Of a DNA stretch of 64,000 nt, positions 12,047-25,700 are shown one piece after another; within the stretch, counting starts at the first letter, position 1; every line of letters starts with the position of its first letter. The DNA is from Antitrichia curtipendula (Eukaryota; Streptophyta; Bryopsida; Hypnales; Leucodontaceae), in NCBI GenBank assembly GCA_951230915.1, contig OX579641.1, positions 4,836,001 through 4,900,000 on the forward strand, read 5' to 3'. The translations under genes were made by a program, and so were the position numbers. The notes beneath the pieces are model-generated. The model saw nothing but the letters and a program-made list of their open reading frames with translations. It searched no databases and was not told the origin of the DNA.

Positions 12047-14877
12047 GGGGACCCATACTAATTAATCAACATTACACAATATATAAATATTTGCCTTTGT
12101 TGTACTTGATTAGTTACTGAAGTGTCCGGGGTTGTACATCATGTTTCAAACATCTACAATTTTCCACAATAAGTCCCTTTAATTTTTTGGTCCCTTGGTC
12201 CCCTTAATACTCCTATTCAATGTAAATAATTAGGGAGATAGTTAAAACCATAGGATGCATTATTCATACACTTCAAAAATATGTTGACAATAAATTGAAG
12301 GATTATAAATTTTCATCAAAATTTGGACATATTTGCGGTAAAATAGTGCTCAATGCGTAAACTGAGTTTCAAAAATAATAATAAAACTTAGACCAAGGTT
12401 TAATTTAATCACATTTCTAGGTCAAAATGAACATTTTTCTTAAGTACAAAATTACAAGCTAGGGCATTGAATTTTTTTTAAACATATAGAAAAAAATTCA
12501 TAATTTTTTGAATCTTATTGAATGAAATATCATTGGTTGAAATATAAATATAAAAAAATGTAGTTTACAAATGTAGTTTACTCAGTCTATAATCTCATAA
12601 AAATCATGTATTGGTATTTCATACACTATTCAGTATTTTCATAAGCTTATAAGTTTTTTTGGAGTAAATTATTAAAAATATAAATATGTAAGATCATGAT
12701 ATTTCATACAATAAAATTCAATAATTGCGAATACTTTATCAATAAACTAAACTATAGATGAAAGGGATATTAGCCATGGTTGAAATTCCATATCGTAGGC
12801 CCACAAACCTATAGGAAAACTAACTTGGTACACATATTATAGAACCAAATTCTACCATTGTAGCTTAATGTCTTAAGACCCTCTTTTCTTGACCCTTGAG
12901 TGACACTTTCTTTTTTCAAGCTCTCTAAAGTGCTCTTTGAAGCACTTCACTTTTAATGACACCAATAGTCACAATTTCCTAGCATTACACATACCGTCTA
13001 TCAACAACATTAGATTCCGAGATTAGTTACAAGCTCCCTACTTTCCCATGACTCCTATCACTTAACTCCTACAAGACACTAGTCATGTCATTTGATAACA
13101 TAGGTTGGAACTTTCATTGATGTCTAAGCGCTTAGTAGTGTTACTAGTCGCCACTGGTACTAACCACCCTTAAAAGGTACCCAACTTCCCACTAAGCCCA
13201 AACAACCTCATTTCAGAACTCCTCGCGGATCTCACTAGTCAAAGTTCAACGTCATGGCCTAGTGTGGAGCAAGACACCATCTAACCGGTATCAAAGAATG
13301 CCCAAGAGCACTCCACTATGCCATAAAGGTGGCGGTGTGACTCCATCGTCATTCCTTGCCCATGGCCTCTTTGACTTACCATAGCACCATTCAAAAGGGA
13401 AAAGGGAGACCACCCCTCCAGGTAGTACTCTCAACATTATTCAAAAGACACGCACTCTTATAGGTCATCAAGACATTCCCTTGAAAAGGTACATGTTCCT
13501 ATGCCTTAGCCTCCAAATTGAGTTCTCACCATAAGAGATCCATGTGTTTTTTGACGCAATAATCGGTGACATCTACCTATTATTATATTCAAATAATGTC
13601 AAATGTAACATCGAGACGTTACATTTTGAAACTATTGTTTAAATAAAAACAAGACAAGGATATAAGGACCTTCAGACATAATAATTCTTAGCTCCAGACT
13701 CTAAATTCAAAGTGCAATCCCATTTTTATGATCTATTTTTTTTCCTTAGATCACTTTAGACTATTTACTTTTCATATGCAACAAATATTGAGTAGGTTAT
13801 AGCCCTCCAAATGTTTGAAACCCCAAAAGTTATAATTCTCTAAGACTCTACTCCCTTTTCTTTGCCCATAACTTCTAGCTCAAAGCTAAGCTCTTTGTGA
13901 GCCTTAGCATTCTAGAATCCTTGTTTCTTTATCTTTCCTGACAATGACATGCATCATGATCTATTTGGACAAGGAATTCTTTCCATAATCCCCTTTCCTA
14001 GCCATGTTCTATACCTTGGGGTCATGGTTGTGACATTGTCAACTTTGAAGAATCAAACTTTTGACACACAACTTAAGGTAAACCAGCCTATGACATGCCA
14101 ACTGTCTAATGCACAGACATCTACATAACCCCCCCATTACAATCCATTCCAGATTTTTGCTTCTACAATTTAATTAGGTTGGTTAATGGCCCACATTAGT
14201 GCATTAGGTGATTGTGATAGAATTAGTAATGACTGTCATAGGACACTTACATATTGTGAGTGTAAACTCATCATAAAGAGTTGTTTTTTTATTCCTTTGT
14301 GTGATGGCCACATTAAAAATTCTTGTGGTTGTGTTGGGAAATCTGAAGACTGCATTAGGTGGTAAGATGACCATCATGAAGACATATTTTATTGATTTCA
14401 GATAGTCTACAGACTGTTTTGGAAAAATACTTAAAAAATTCATAACAAATTCCTACTTTGTCCAAAAGCTAAAATTTTAACTGCTTCTTTCATTTCTCAA
14501 AGTTGTCTCTGCTAGAAAAAAATCTGATTTTATTTTGCTAATGGCAACATACCAAATCAGTCATTCTGCCTGTCATAGGCTAGTTTATCTTATATCCTTG
14601 TGATCTTTGGACCTTTGGACAAGCGCTCTCACCATCTTTCCAAATATGTGTTGCATGCAACCCGCTTTGTCCCGGCCATAGCGCTATGATGCCATGTTTG
14701 CTCATAACTTTTCATTTCTGTTGCAAGGTATGGGAAATCATTCCCAAGCCCCCCTTGCTCACTAAGGTAGCATGGACATGCATTGTAGTGAGGGCAATGA
14801 CATTTTTACTACTAAAATTGGTTCAATAAGTGCAAGTAATAATGATAATAGTATAGACCACATTGTATAGAATTCAT
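12047..14877. other. No recognised gene; LTR-like sequence in the middle
   Basis: 12.05-12.85 kb is featureless AT-rich sequence. 12.87-13.62 kb is less AT-rich; read on the minus strand from 13623 it starts TGTAACGTCTCGATGTTACA, an LTR-like start, but I could not find a matching CA end with a target duplication, nor any gag/pol similarity. 13.64-14.88 kb is again featureless. Treat the LTR idea as weak. Confidence 0.35.
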
Positions 14878-16393
14878 TTAACCCCTAAAGGACCAGCATG
14901 TTGTTTTTGGCCGTATAGAAATTTTGGGCAGGTACATGTGATTGAAGACTTTTATATTTTGGCTGAAATTGTAATAGAAGTTGTGCGCAAGGAATATCTT
15001 TCATATGCACTAAATTTCATGACATTTGGAAATACGAGTCAAAAATTATGGCCTAATATGTTCCTCTTTTTCTCGGCCAGGCAGTCCGGGCAAATCAGAA
15101 AAAATCACTTTTTCCGAAAAACAAAAATTTGAAATTTGTTTTTTAGAGTTATATATATGTGAAAAGCTTTGAATATTTCTATTTTAACCAATGAGTCAAA
15201 AGTTATGAGGAATTTTAGTATGCGGGTAGTTATGGATTTTCTATTCTAAAATAATCTTTGAAGTCCTTTATTTTATTCAATTTTTAGTATTTTATGAAAA
15301 AAATAAAATCATAGGATGTAGATTGTTTATTACAACATTTCAACCATTGGGATTGGCAATTTTCAATTCCATAACCAAATTCTTAACAATTTTGTATTTT
15401 GAATCATTCTCTACTTCTTTCTACTTACTATTTTTTTCCTATATGTTGTACAACTCCAAATGATGTGAAAATTTTCAAGCATGTAGAAAACTTCTCTAGG
15501 AAAATGAATCCAAAGAAGAACCACCATTTTGGACATTATTTCATAGAAAAGTGAGCTTGTGAAGTGCAGCTGCCCGATTTTTTGCAAGGCCAAAAAAATG
15601 AAGTTAACCCCTAAAATCCTGCTTGTCCCCTCGGGGGACAATTTAGGTCCGGGTAGGTTCCTACTGTCTCAATTTGAAGTGAATTTTTTTGAGATTTTTT
15701 GAGGTTGTGTAGCTTTGCAAGAGCTTTGTGGATATATAATGTTTGTTTCAATCGGATGCCGGATGAAAAAGTTATGGCACAATGAGCAAGAAATGGAGAT
15801 TGGCGGGCAGCCCCCAAAAAATTACAAAAGTCAAAAAAAAAAATTTGAATTTTTTCCCTAAAAGATTATGTTTTTACCTATACGTGAAGCTTTGATTCAT
15901 TCTATTTGGACTAGGGATGAGAAAGTTATGGACAATCTTAGTTTTTTGGGCTATTTAAGCATCTTCTTGAAAGAAAACTTTTTGTTCAACTTTGAATGCT
16001 AATATCTTCCAATCCGTACGGTCAAATTTGATGAAATTTTTACTACATGATCTCAGACAAGTTAAGTACAAGATCCTACGGTTAAATTCCCCAAAAAACA
16101 AAAAAAAATTGGTTTCCTTAAGTGAATACAGCAGAAGTGGTAGTTTTGAGTGGTTTTTGGCAGAAAAAATCCTCGGGGTTTTAGGGGTTAGTGAAATTGA
16201 ATGCTTATATCTTGCAATCCACGCTGTGGAAATTTCTGAAATTTTTACCACATATTCTCAAGTCAGCATACTACAAGATCCTGCGGTTACATGTGTCAAA
16301 AAAAGTTTTTTTCAAAAATTTGGTACTTGTACTAAAACTGGCAGTTCCTGAGCTTTTTTGGTGAAAACAGAGTCATGGAATTTTAGGGGTTAA
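14878..16393 (+). mobile_element. TTAA piggyBac-like MITE, copy E, containing a nested copy
   Basis: Starts TTAACCCCTAAAGGACC and ends TTTTAGGGGTTAA. The block 15604-16191 is a complete short-class element; removing it leaves about 928 bp of the long class, with the host sequence continuing from AAAAAAATGAAG to GTGAAATTGAATGC. No coding capacity. Confidence 0.8.
15604..16191 (+). mobile_element. TTAA piggyBac-like MITE, copy F, nested in copy E (588 bp)
   Basis: Starts TTAACCCCTAAAATCC and ends GGTTTTAGGGGTTAG, where the right TTAA reads TTAG. It is very similar to copy B, inverted. Its insertion within copy E makes it the younger of the two. Confidence 0.8.
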
Positions 16394-16950
16394 GTTATTG
16401 GAAATTTAAATACATATTGAGCCTCACCAATTCACATATGTTTTAATTTCAGAAATATTACAAGTTATTGAAATTTGAGCTATAACTGAAAGGTGTACTA
16501 ATTGAATTAACTTGTGTAGTAGTTTAATTTTCATGCATTTAAATAAACCATTCCAAGATCTCTAATTATAGAAACTTGACAATTTTTGACTTTATCTTTT
16601 CCAAAATTGATAAATTGATATTAAAATTAATAAAACTCTATTTTTCAGTTTGCCTTTAAAATTGTGAACATGGGATTTTTTAGTGAGATTTCAACCAAAA
16701 GCAATACAATTGTTTTTTAAGGAATGTTTGACAATATATTATTTCTTTTTCAATGCAAGACATAGCTAAAATGCAAAAAATCTTAATACAATATCAATCT
16801 TTTTTGAATGAATGTATATCTTTTCAGGCAAATTTTTTTTTGCAATACTAGGCCATAGCAAATGGTTGATGCCCAATTTTAGTGGGGCTGTCAGTCATTG
16901 GCCATGGAAAAAGAAACTATACTTTTAGATATATTAATTAAATTTTTGGA
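16394..16950. other. No recognised gene
   Basis: AT-rich spacer between a TTAA element and a solo LTR. Nothing recognised. Confidence 0.5.
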
Positions 16951-16955
16951 CATCT

Positions 16956-18974
16956 TGTAGAGAGATTTAGATCCTATTTGAGAATTTCTAAATCAATAGT
17001 AAAGTTCGTTCCTAGGGAGGTCTTTTAAATAGGTTTACTTCTACAATGACAAAAGACAATTAAATAGGGAATAAACAACCAAGAAAGGCATACTTCCAAC
17101 TAGTATTAATTTAATTCCTCACAATATTTCAATTAATTACTGATTTCATTGATCACTCCATTCTTAAAACCACAAAGGAAAAGTGATCTCCCAAATTGTT
17201 TTTGATCTTTAATCTTTAATTTGGAATCTTTTGTCTTTCTTCCAAATTGGTCTTGACTGGCACCAGTTCAGCCTTGAACTCCCAATTTGGCTCGCAGCAG
17301 CTTCCAGCCTTGCTCCAATTAGGACATGTCACCTCTCCAATTGGTCTTTGTCTTCAGCGTTAGGAACCACCAATTCCACCAACTTGGTCTTAATCAACTT
17401 TAATTCTCCAACTCAGTTTCACCAACAACGACAAATTCAGATTTTTACTCTCCTGTCTATCCCACTTGGGTATCTTGTTACTTTCCATTTAAAAAAATAT
17501 TTTTCTTAACTTCAATCACTCATGAAATCTCCTCTCAATTTAGATAGATTGCATACTCTTTGAATACCAAATTGGATTCCTCTCAAGACAACTTCCAATC
17601 ATTCCAATTCCAACTCCAAATTGGAGTTAAAACATTCCATACAACAATAATATTAAATTGGACTTCGCTTTCACACAACCTTCCGACTTAGTAACTTAAC
17701 GCAATAAACTTAGACTCACTGACCAAATCAAAAATACATCAAGATGCACACATCCTATTAGACCTTACTAATTCAACATTTAGCATTCATTCATAGTGCA
17801 TACCATTTTGTCACACATACAATTTAGATTTGCATTCATACCAATTTGGATTCCATACAGACAATCTCAAATTGCTTAACAATCAATCAAGCATATGATC
17901 TCAAACACAACATCAACACCAACTAAATTGAAACTTCATCATATAAATCCGAGTTGGTGAATGAATCACTGTTTACACATTTTTATGTCTTTCCATAACT
18001 AGCTCTTATCAAAAATCTCCATCTTCACTCCAACTAGGACTCAAAATTCTACAATTTTACTGTCCCTCAAATTCCTATTTGATCTTCTTCCTTCGATTAA
18101 CTTCCTTAAGTTGGAATCACTTTTTCTACAACTTGAGAAACTTTCTTCACTCCATTCTCTGTATTCACCACAGATCACTCCACACTAATTCACTTAGCAC
18201 ACATTTCCAATTTGGAAATTAATCATACCCGCATAATAAAATTTAAAGCTTCGGCATTACAAACCTCCAACTGGGCTTGTTAAAGATTCTGCCTTCACTA
18301 CATATACCTGAATTGGATCTCTCTGTCTTCTCTCCGTGAGAAACACCATGACAGTCCTTCATCTGCATCTCCCGAATAGGACTTACAGACAATCCAACCT
18401 TGGATCACAGACAATTTTCCAAATGGGAAACACACAAGCTCAATTCCAACTTGATCATTCATAAAACAAAGAAACGTAACATTCATACAAACAAAAATCA
18501 AATACATAGCACGACTTGGCTGGGACTTGCAGCGGACACATTCAATACTGGGTCCATTCCAATTCGGGAGAGACCACCTAATAGGAACCCATAGCAATTA
18601 CCAAACTGACTTGGAACTGCAATGAACCGCCTAATTGGACTAATTGGATCCATTTGACACATCAACCCAACTAGGATTTACTGATTACTTCCAACTAGGC
18701 TTTTAACTTGTATAACTCAACTTATCAATTCCCTCTTGACTCCTAATTGGAATCTACAACATTTAAACTCAGCCCCTGAACAGCACCCCATTTGGATTAC
18801 AGACTCAACAAAACTCAAAAATTGCACCGCAAACATTGCAATCAAAATACGCAACCCAATACGCAAACACACCAATTTGGCACACAAACATATCAAAATC
18901 ATTACAAACACATTGAAAAAGCCTCAAAAAGATACACAAAAATTCAAAACTTTAAGACAATTAGGTTATCTACA
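16956..18974 (+). mobile_element. Solo LTR, family 1, copy 2 (about 2.0 kb)
   Basis: Starts TGTAGAGAGATTTAG and ends TTATCTACA. Identical 5-bp flanks CATCT lie at 16951-16955 and 18975-18979. It shares GTTCGTTCCTAGGGAGG near the left end and GAGTTGGTGAATGAATCACTG in the middle with copy 1 but is about twice as long. Roughly forty CCAAYTNGGA-like boxes are visible, about one per 40-50 bp. No internal retrotransposon sequence is present, so it is a solo LTR. Confidence 0.85.
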
Positions 18975-18979
18975 CATCT

Positions 18980-19845
18980 ATATTTAACATATTTCATAAT
19001 ATTTTAAACACTTAACTTCTAACTTCTTGAATGACTATATATGGTTGCTCCAAAAATTCAGCTTCTGCAGATAGTTAAATTTGGCAAACTATTCTAAATT
19101 TCTTTACAGACAATATTGAAGGTGAACTATTGGAAGTATTTAGTTTTCTTTGAAAATATTAAATATTAGATTTTTGGGAGGTCCTCAAAGGTATATATGT
19201 ACCATTAGTGGAAGAGTAAAGCTTGCCAATTTTTTTTCATTTCTCGGCTTTGAGCAAAGCTTGCCAATTTACTTGATTTGAAATCTAATAAAATGTACTT
19301 ATCCATTTGCATTGAAAACAGGCCCACTAGAGAGAGTAAGGTATTTTCATGATTTCACTATTGAAAATTTAAACATGAAAGGTGATTATCATGTTTTTTC
19401 ATGTTTTTTGTTGTTGGTTTGGAATTTTTTGCAATTTTTATTTACAAAAAGAAATTGCATCATAATAATTGTAAGGTAGATTGTGTAATGAGTTTGATAG
19501 CTCTTCATCTGAATTAAGGTTCTTGAAAGTGCATTTTAGTGTGCTAACACAATTTTTAGTTGCTCATATCACATCCAATCTCCAAAAAAATTTATATGCA
19601 AATTTCTTAGACATTGTAAGGAGGGACAACGTACTAAAAATAACATATACACATTTTTCTTATCATATTCTCACAGCTACTATGCAATTTCACACTCAAA
19701 AATAGTATGCACACTAATAAATAAGTTTTTAAAACATCTATACGATTGGCTTTTGAAAAAGAAAATTGCTTCATCGAAGATAACTACAAGTCTATATTTT
19801 TTTTGATAGGGAAAATACACTTGGAGAGGCTTAAGCACTCGGGGA
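18980..19845. other. No recognised gene
   Basis: AT-rich sequence with short frames and no recognisable similarity or termini. Confidence 0.5.
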
Positions 19846-20787
19846 TTAACCCCTAAAGGACCAAACACCGTTTTTTGACAACATAGCGATTTTGGGCAGC
19901 TCACTATGACCGGAATTCTTCTTCTTTTTCTTTGAAATTTTCACATAAGATGTGCCCGAGGAGTAGCTTTAAGGTCCAACAATTTTCGTAACTTTTGACT
20001 ACATGGTTAAAAAGTTATTGCATGATATGTCATTTTCATTGTTCGGCGGGCAGCCGGGGCAGCAAAAAAAACTTCTTTAAAAATCACTTTTAAAAAAAAC
20101 TAAAATTTGAAATTGGTTCTTTAGATTTATATGTACGTGGGAGGCTTTGAATCATTCCATTCTGAGCAATGAGTCAAAAGTTATGAGGATTCTTAGTTTG
20201 AGGGTAGTTATGGAATCTCTACTCTAAAATAAACTTTGAAGTCCTTTATTTAACTCGATTTTCAATATTTTTGAAAAAAAATAAAAACATTGGATGTAGA
20301 TTGTTTATTACAACATTATGATCGTTGAAATTGGCATTTTTCAATTTGATAAATAAATTCTTGACAATTTAGTGCTTTGAATCATTTTCTACCTCTTCCT
20401 ACTTACTATTTTTTTCCTATATGTTATACAATTCCAAATGATCTGAAATTTTTCAAGCATGTAGCCAACTTGCCTTGAAGAATAAATCCAAAGAGTAACC
20501 ATCATTTTGGACATTTTTCATACAAATGTGACCTTGTGGAGGGCAGCTGCCCGTTTTTTCGCAGGGACAAAAAAAGGATTCTTGTCAATTCAAACACTAT
20601 TATCTTGCAATCCACTTAGTGGGAAATTCTGAAATTTTTTCCACATCTTCTTAAACAAGTTTACTACAAGATCCTACGGCTACAAGTGTCCAAAAATGTT
20701 TTTTTTCTAAAATTTGGCACTAGTATTAGAAATGGCAGTTCTGGAGCGGTTTTGGTGAAAACATAGTCAAAAACCTTTAGGGGTTAA
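19846..20787 (+). mobile_element. TTAA piggyBac-like MITE, copy G (942 bp)
   Basis: Starts TTAACCCCTAAAGGACC and ends CCTTTAGGGGTTAA, with perfect 14-bp inverted ends and TTAA edges. It is nearly identical to copy A at 3667-4609 and in the same orientation. Differences are scattered substitutions and one-base length changes in homopolymers. This is the best-preserved reference copy of the long class in the window. Confidence 0.85.
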
Positions 20788-23700
20788 AGGACAGGCTAAT
20801 GACCATTGATTTCAAGCCTCATTGCCCATCACTCTGTTTGCTGCCATTTTGCAACTAGATATAAATGAAATTTGTTGTATATTTTTTTCAAGGTTGAAGT
20901 CATATGTGTACTACAAATCATAAAATTTTCAATATTTTGTATTTTTTTTTAAATTGCTGTGATTTTTTTAATATATCAATAAAACTTATATCAAATATTA
21001 AAATATATTCAATAAATCTGAAATTTTCACCATAGATGTATATTATTGTATATAACATTATGGTAGAACCCAAAGTTATTGTGCCAATACAAAATTAAAA
21101 AAATCAATAAACCATGGTTATAGGTCCAAAGTTTGTGTTGCTATAAAATATTGATGTTTATAAAAAATTTCAAATTTTCAAATTGAAATATAAACTAAAC
21201 CTGATGAGCTTCATTTCATTATTTGGATTCAAGTTCAAAATATATCATTTTTATGGCTAAAATAGTAAAATTACATCAAGTGTAAACAACAAGAAATGGC
21301 CAAAATACACTATAAGGGCAATTAAGTGTACATTGAGCATATTCTTTTTTTTAAAAGTTAATAATATCATAATGAGGAAATTTGAAATATTGTTCTTTGA
21401 GATTGTACGCAAACAACTTTTTTAAAAATGGATGAAAAAACATTTATTTACATCCTACAAACTTAGGTATGGTCATCAAAAGGACAGAACAACTCGGAAT
21501 GTCCTTCAAGGATTAACTTCCCAGATCTTTCACAACAAGGGATCTCTTTTTTCCTTGATACTTGAAAGTGAGTATAGGTCAACATTGCAACCATTCACAA
21601 CATAGATTGTGACAATGTATGTCATTAATTTATTGTTAGAATATGGTTGTTTGTCCAAAAGAGAAAAAACCCTCACAACATGTTAAGTACATAAAGGATG
21701 TTGATGATGAATGACTTTCTATTAACTATAGAAACAAAAAATTGCACCTATTGCTCCAATCATCAAAGTATTTTGGTGACTACCTTGATCATAGGGGGTG
21801 CATCCTTCCAAAGTTAAGAGTGTTATGTTTCATCCATATTTAGTTCCTAAAGAATGAAGCCTATAACAATACAATCAAACTTAAAAGCCCCTCGTTTTGT
21901 ATCCTCCATTACTTCTCTATTTATAAGTGATGTTTTTTTTCCAAAAATGAAATCACATATTTAATATGTGTCACTAAATTTTCATAAAGTTTTGGATAAA
22001 TTTCAAATTTCCATAAATTTTCAAAGAAAAAATGAAGAAAATTCATATGAAATACAAATTGTGGAATTTTCAGAACAGAAGTACATTATAGCGTAAAATA
22101 TTGTGGTATAAAAGAAATTTACGCATCACTCCATATTTAAAAACATGGATTAGATCCTCAACTTTATACTTTGCTAAAATATTTGTTTAAAAAAAAATTA
22201 AAATTTCCAAGTGGAGTAGAAACTATACTTTAGAAGCTTCATTTTGTTAGTTTTTTTCAAAAGCAAAAGAAATCATTTTGAATGTCAATTCAAGTTTTAT
22301 GGAGAAAAAACTCAAAGTATTGAAATACTGGATAGTATACCATTCTTTTGATAAACTACCCCATATAAAATCAATAAACAACTACAATGTCTTGAATTTA
22401 ATTCAATGATATGGATGTAGCATCAATAAGAATGCACACACAAAATTGGATGAGAATCATCCAGTCTTCAACATGCACAAGGTCTAGTTGACCATCCAAA
22501 GGACACAAAATGCCCTTAGTATCCTTGTAGGTTTAGAGTTGTAAGATAAACCAACCTATGACAAGCAAAATGATTGTTTTGCCTTGTTGGCACCATTGAA
22601 TTTTTTTAAATTTTGATATAAAGACAAATGTGGTAAATAGGGAGAACAATTGAGATTTTATATTTTTGACAAAGTTTGAATTTGTTATGAATTTTTTAAG
22701 TATTTTACCTAATTGACCCAAAAGAGTTCTAGAGTACCTCCAAACCAACACAAAGTATATTCATAATGGCCATCTTATTCATTTAAAGCAGTCACAATAT
22801 TTCCTAACATAGCCACAACATGAAGGTTTTAAAAAGCTACTTTGTGCGATGAATTTACACGCAAAAGGTGGAAATTTCTATTGGAGTCACTAATCATCCA
22901 AGACATTGATTGTAATCACTAACTCAACCTACCTTAAAAGACATTGTAAACCTCATGGACATTTTGAAAATCAAAAACATATTTTCACATAATTCTTGAT
23001 TTTTAATGTTTTAAAGCTTAACCAAGAAAATATAGCTCCAATAATCTACTTTTTATTCCATTTTATTTTTTTCAAAATTATAAAATATGTGATTTCTGTG
23101 ACACTTTGTAGATATCATCTTGAAAGCTCAAAATACATCACTTTTGAACTTTTTCTATCAAATTTTTCTTTGTGTAACTCAAGAAAAGCATCAACTATAC
23201 CATGATGTTTTTCACTATTTATTTCCATTTTTCAGAAAATTTTCATACTATTTAAAGCATTTAAAATTTATTATGAATTTTATAAATATTTTTTAAAAAA
23301 TCATATAAAATTCAATTTTATATTCTTAATTATAAAAAAGTAAAAAATATTAAATATGTATTTTGATGTAGAAGTCTAATGAAGTTTAACCAAGTTTGGA
23401 CATGAAATCATCCAAGACATTGATTGGGGTTACTTACTCAACCTAATGTATACCAAATCTCAATTATTGAAAAAATTTGCTATCAATTGATGCAAGACTA
23501 GATCATTTTCAAGATGTTTGTAGAGGGGCCTTTTGCATATCGTGGGCTGATTTATCTAAACAGTTTCATCACTCCAACAAAGACATAACAATATTTACTA
23601 ATAAGGCAAGGGTCCCTTTTGCATCCTTGGAAAGGGGCTCCTTCTAGTGACAAACTTGTCTTCTATGGCTCCTTAGTCAATTCCAATCTTTGACTTAATC

Positions 23701-24763
23701 CTTAATTCTTAAAGGTCCACACATCCCCAAAGTGGATGCACCTCGGTCAATCTTGAATGTAACTTTTAGTATGTTGTAGCAACTTGATTAGATAATAATT
23801 AATTCAAAGGATATCAATAAAATTTTGAAACATCATTGACCTCATTTTTCCATATATGTGTGCATGTGTGAACAAACATATACCCTAACAAGGTAGAGAA
23901 TTTAGGGTTTGGAGGTCAAGACAAGGTTATAGGTAGATGTGTCCGCCCTAGATGAATGTTGCCTAAGTTGCTAGGAAACTATGGTAAACACTTTAGTATT
24001 TGATTAAACAAAGAAAATAAAGCTTGCTAAGATCTCTTTCTTTTTCATTTATCATTTAAAAAAAATTGAAAATTGAAAAGAATTATTGCAATTGTAAGCT
24101 CCATGTGTTAGAATCTTAGTGACATAGTATTGTGTTGTGTTTTTCATTCATAGTTTGTCCTTATAAAATGAATTTTAAAATTAAATTATAAAAATTAAGT
24201 TTTTCATTCTAACCTTCATTTACGGTAAAAATTCCAGATTATTCTAATATATATTATAATTAATATAATTTAATTTTGACCTTTAACTTTACTAAATCAC
24301 TATAATTTGATTTTTCCATCAATTTAAAAAAAAAAAATATACAAATTGTAAAAATATTTTTTTGCTAGCAAAAACTATCAAAATTTTATACATCAAGTAA
24401 ATAAAAGGATAAATTTGATTATATAGCCAAATTTGGCTTCAAGGTCTGTAGTGTGTCTGTTTTAGGTGTAAAAAATACGATCACAAATTGAGAAATTTTC
24501 ACACTAAGTTCTATGGCCACTTGTATCTCTTGGAAAAATTTCAATAATTTGGATTGTTTAATTATTTTTACCTATTTATTTTAAAAAAATCAACAAAAAT
24601 GATAACAATTACAATTTTACATAAAACAAATTGAAATTTCTCTTAGTGATATAGAATTCATAGCTTCAAGTAACAATAATATAGGATTAATATTTGAACA
24701 CAATTGAGTAGGCTATATTCAATCTAGACATGATGTTTGACTAGTTGGCAGTGGATCTTGTCT
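20788..24763. other. Long AT-rich gene-free stretch
   Basis: Nearly 4 kb without any recognisable coding frame, tandem repeat or element terminus. The longest frames are under 80 codons and are dominated by Ile, Lys, Phe and Asn. It may be highly decayed transposon or intergenic DNA. Confidence 0.5.
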
Positions 24764-25695
24764 TTAACCTCTAAAGTCCCAAGGTCTCTTTTCCATCCAA
24801 AAACATTCAAAACTGTCATTTCTATAGCTAAGAGCAAATAAATTTTAAAATGCTTTTTTTGCATACCTAACCATGGAATCTTGTCCTAGACTAGTATGAA
24901 AATGTGAGGAAAAAGTTTCACAAACTTTGACTATGTAGATTACAAGATATTTGCATTTTAAATGAAAGAAACAACTTTTTTTTTACTTTGCTCAACTACA
25001 TTTTTGGACTTTGAACCTTCATAACTTATAATTCTTGCTCTACTGATTTTGAATTTATAATTTTATATGATAAATAATTGAGTTGAAAACCTAAAAAAAT
25101 AAATTGAAAAAACACACACTTAGTTTTCACTCATTAAAAAATTGTTAAATAGAAGTAGGTTTAAGATTGAAGAAAATCTAAATTATTAATAGCTCTAAGA
25201 TGGAATTGAAATACACTAATCTCAATAGTGAGATTGTTCTAGCAGGAGACCTTAACCTTGTGAAATTTTTTTTTTTTTTAATTTGTGAAAATTGAGGTCA
25301 AATATGAATCCTACAAGTTATTTTTTCAAGAAGATGCTTTGATTGCCCAAAACAAGATTGTCCATAACTTTCACATAACAAATCCAAATGGAATAAATCA
25401 AAGCTTTCCAAGCATATGAAAATATAATCTATACAAAAGAAATTTTTATAACATTTTACTTTAAATTGTTTTGAAGGTTTTTTTCTGCTTGCCGAACCTA
25501 AAAAAAAGGGCTTTGTGTGCCATAACTTTTGCTCACGAGCTCCGATTGAAATAAAAATTATTTTTTTGGAGAGCTAATGTGTTTTTCTATCTTCACAAAA
25601 AAAAAATTAGAAAATCTCAACAGATACTGAGACCATAGGAGCCTGCCCAAAATCCATTTTGTCCCCTGAAGGGACAATGGGACTTTAGGGATTAA
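24764..25695 (-). mobile_element. TTAA piggyBac-like MITE, copy H (932 bp)
   Basis: Starts TTAACCTCTAAAGTCCC and ends GGGACTTTAGGGATTAA. One terminal base in each end has drifted. Inverted relative to copy A. It holds the GTCCCCTGAAGGGAC box next to its right end, typical of the short class, but has long-class length. Confidence 0.7.
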
Positions 25696-25700
25696 ATGAT

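Noticed and set aside
12870..13623. A fourth solo LTR reading on the minus strand
   Set aside because: TGTAACGTC at 13623 looks like an LTR start, but no CA end with matching 5-bp flanks could be found.
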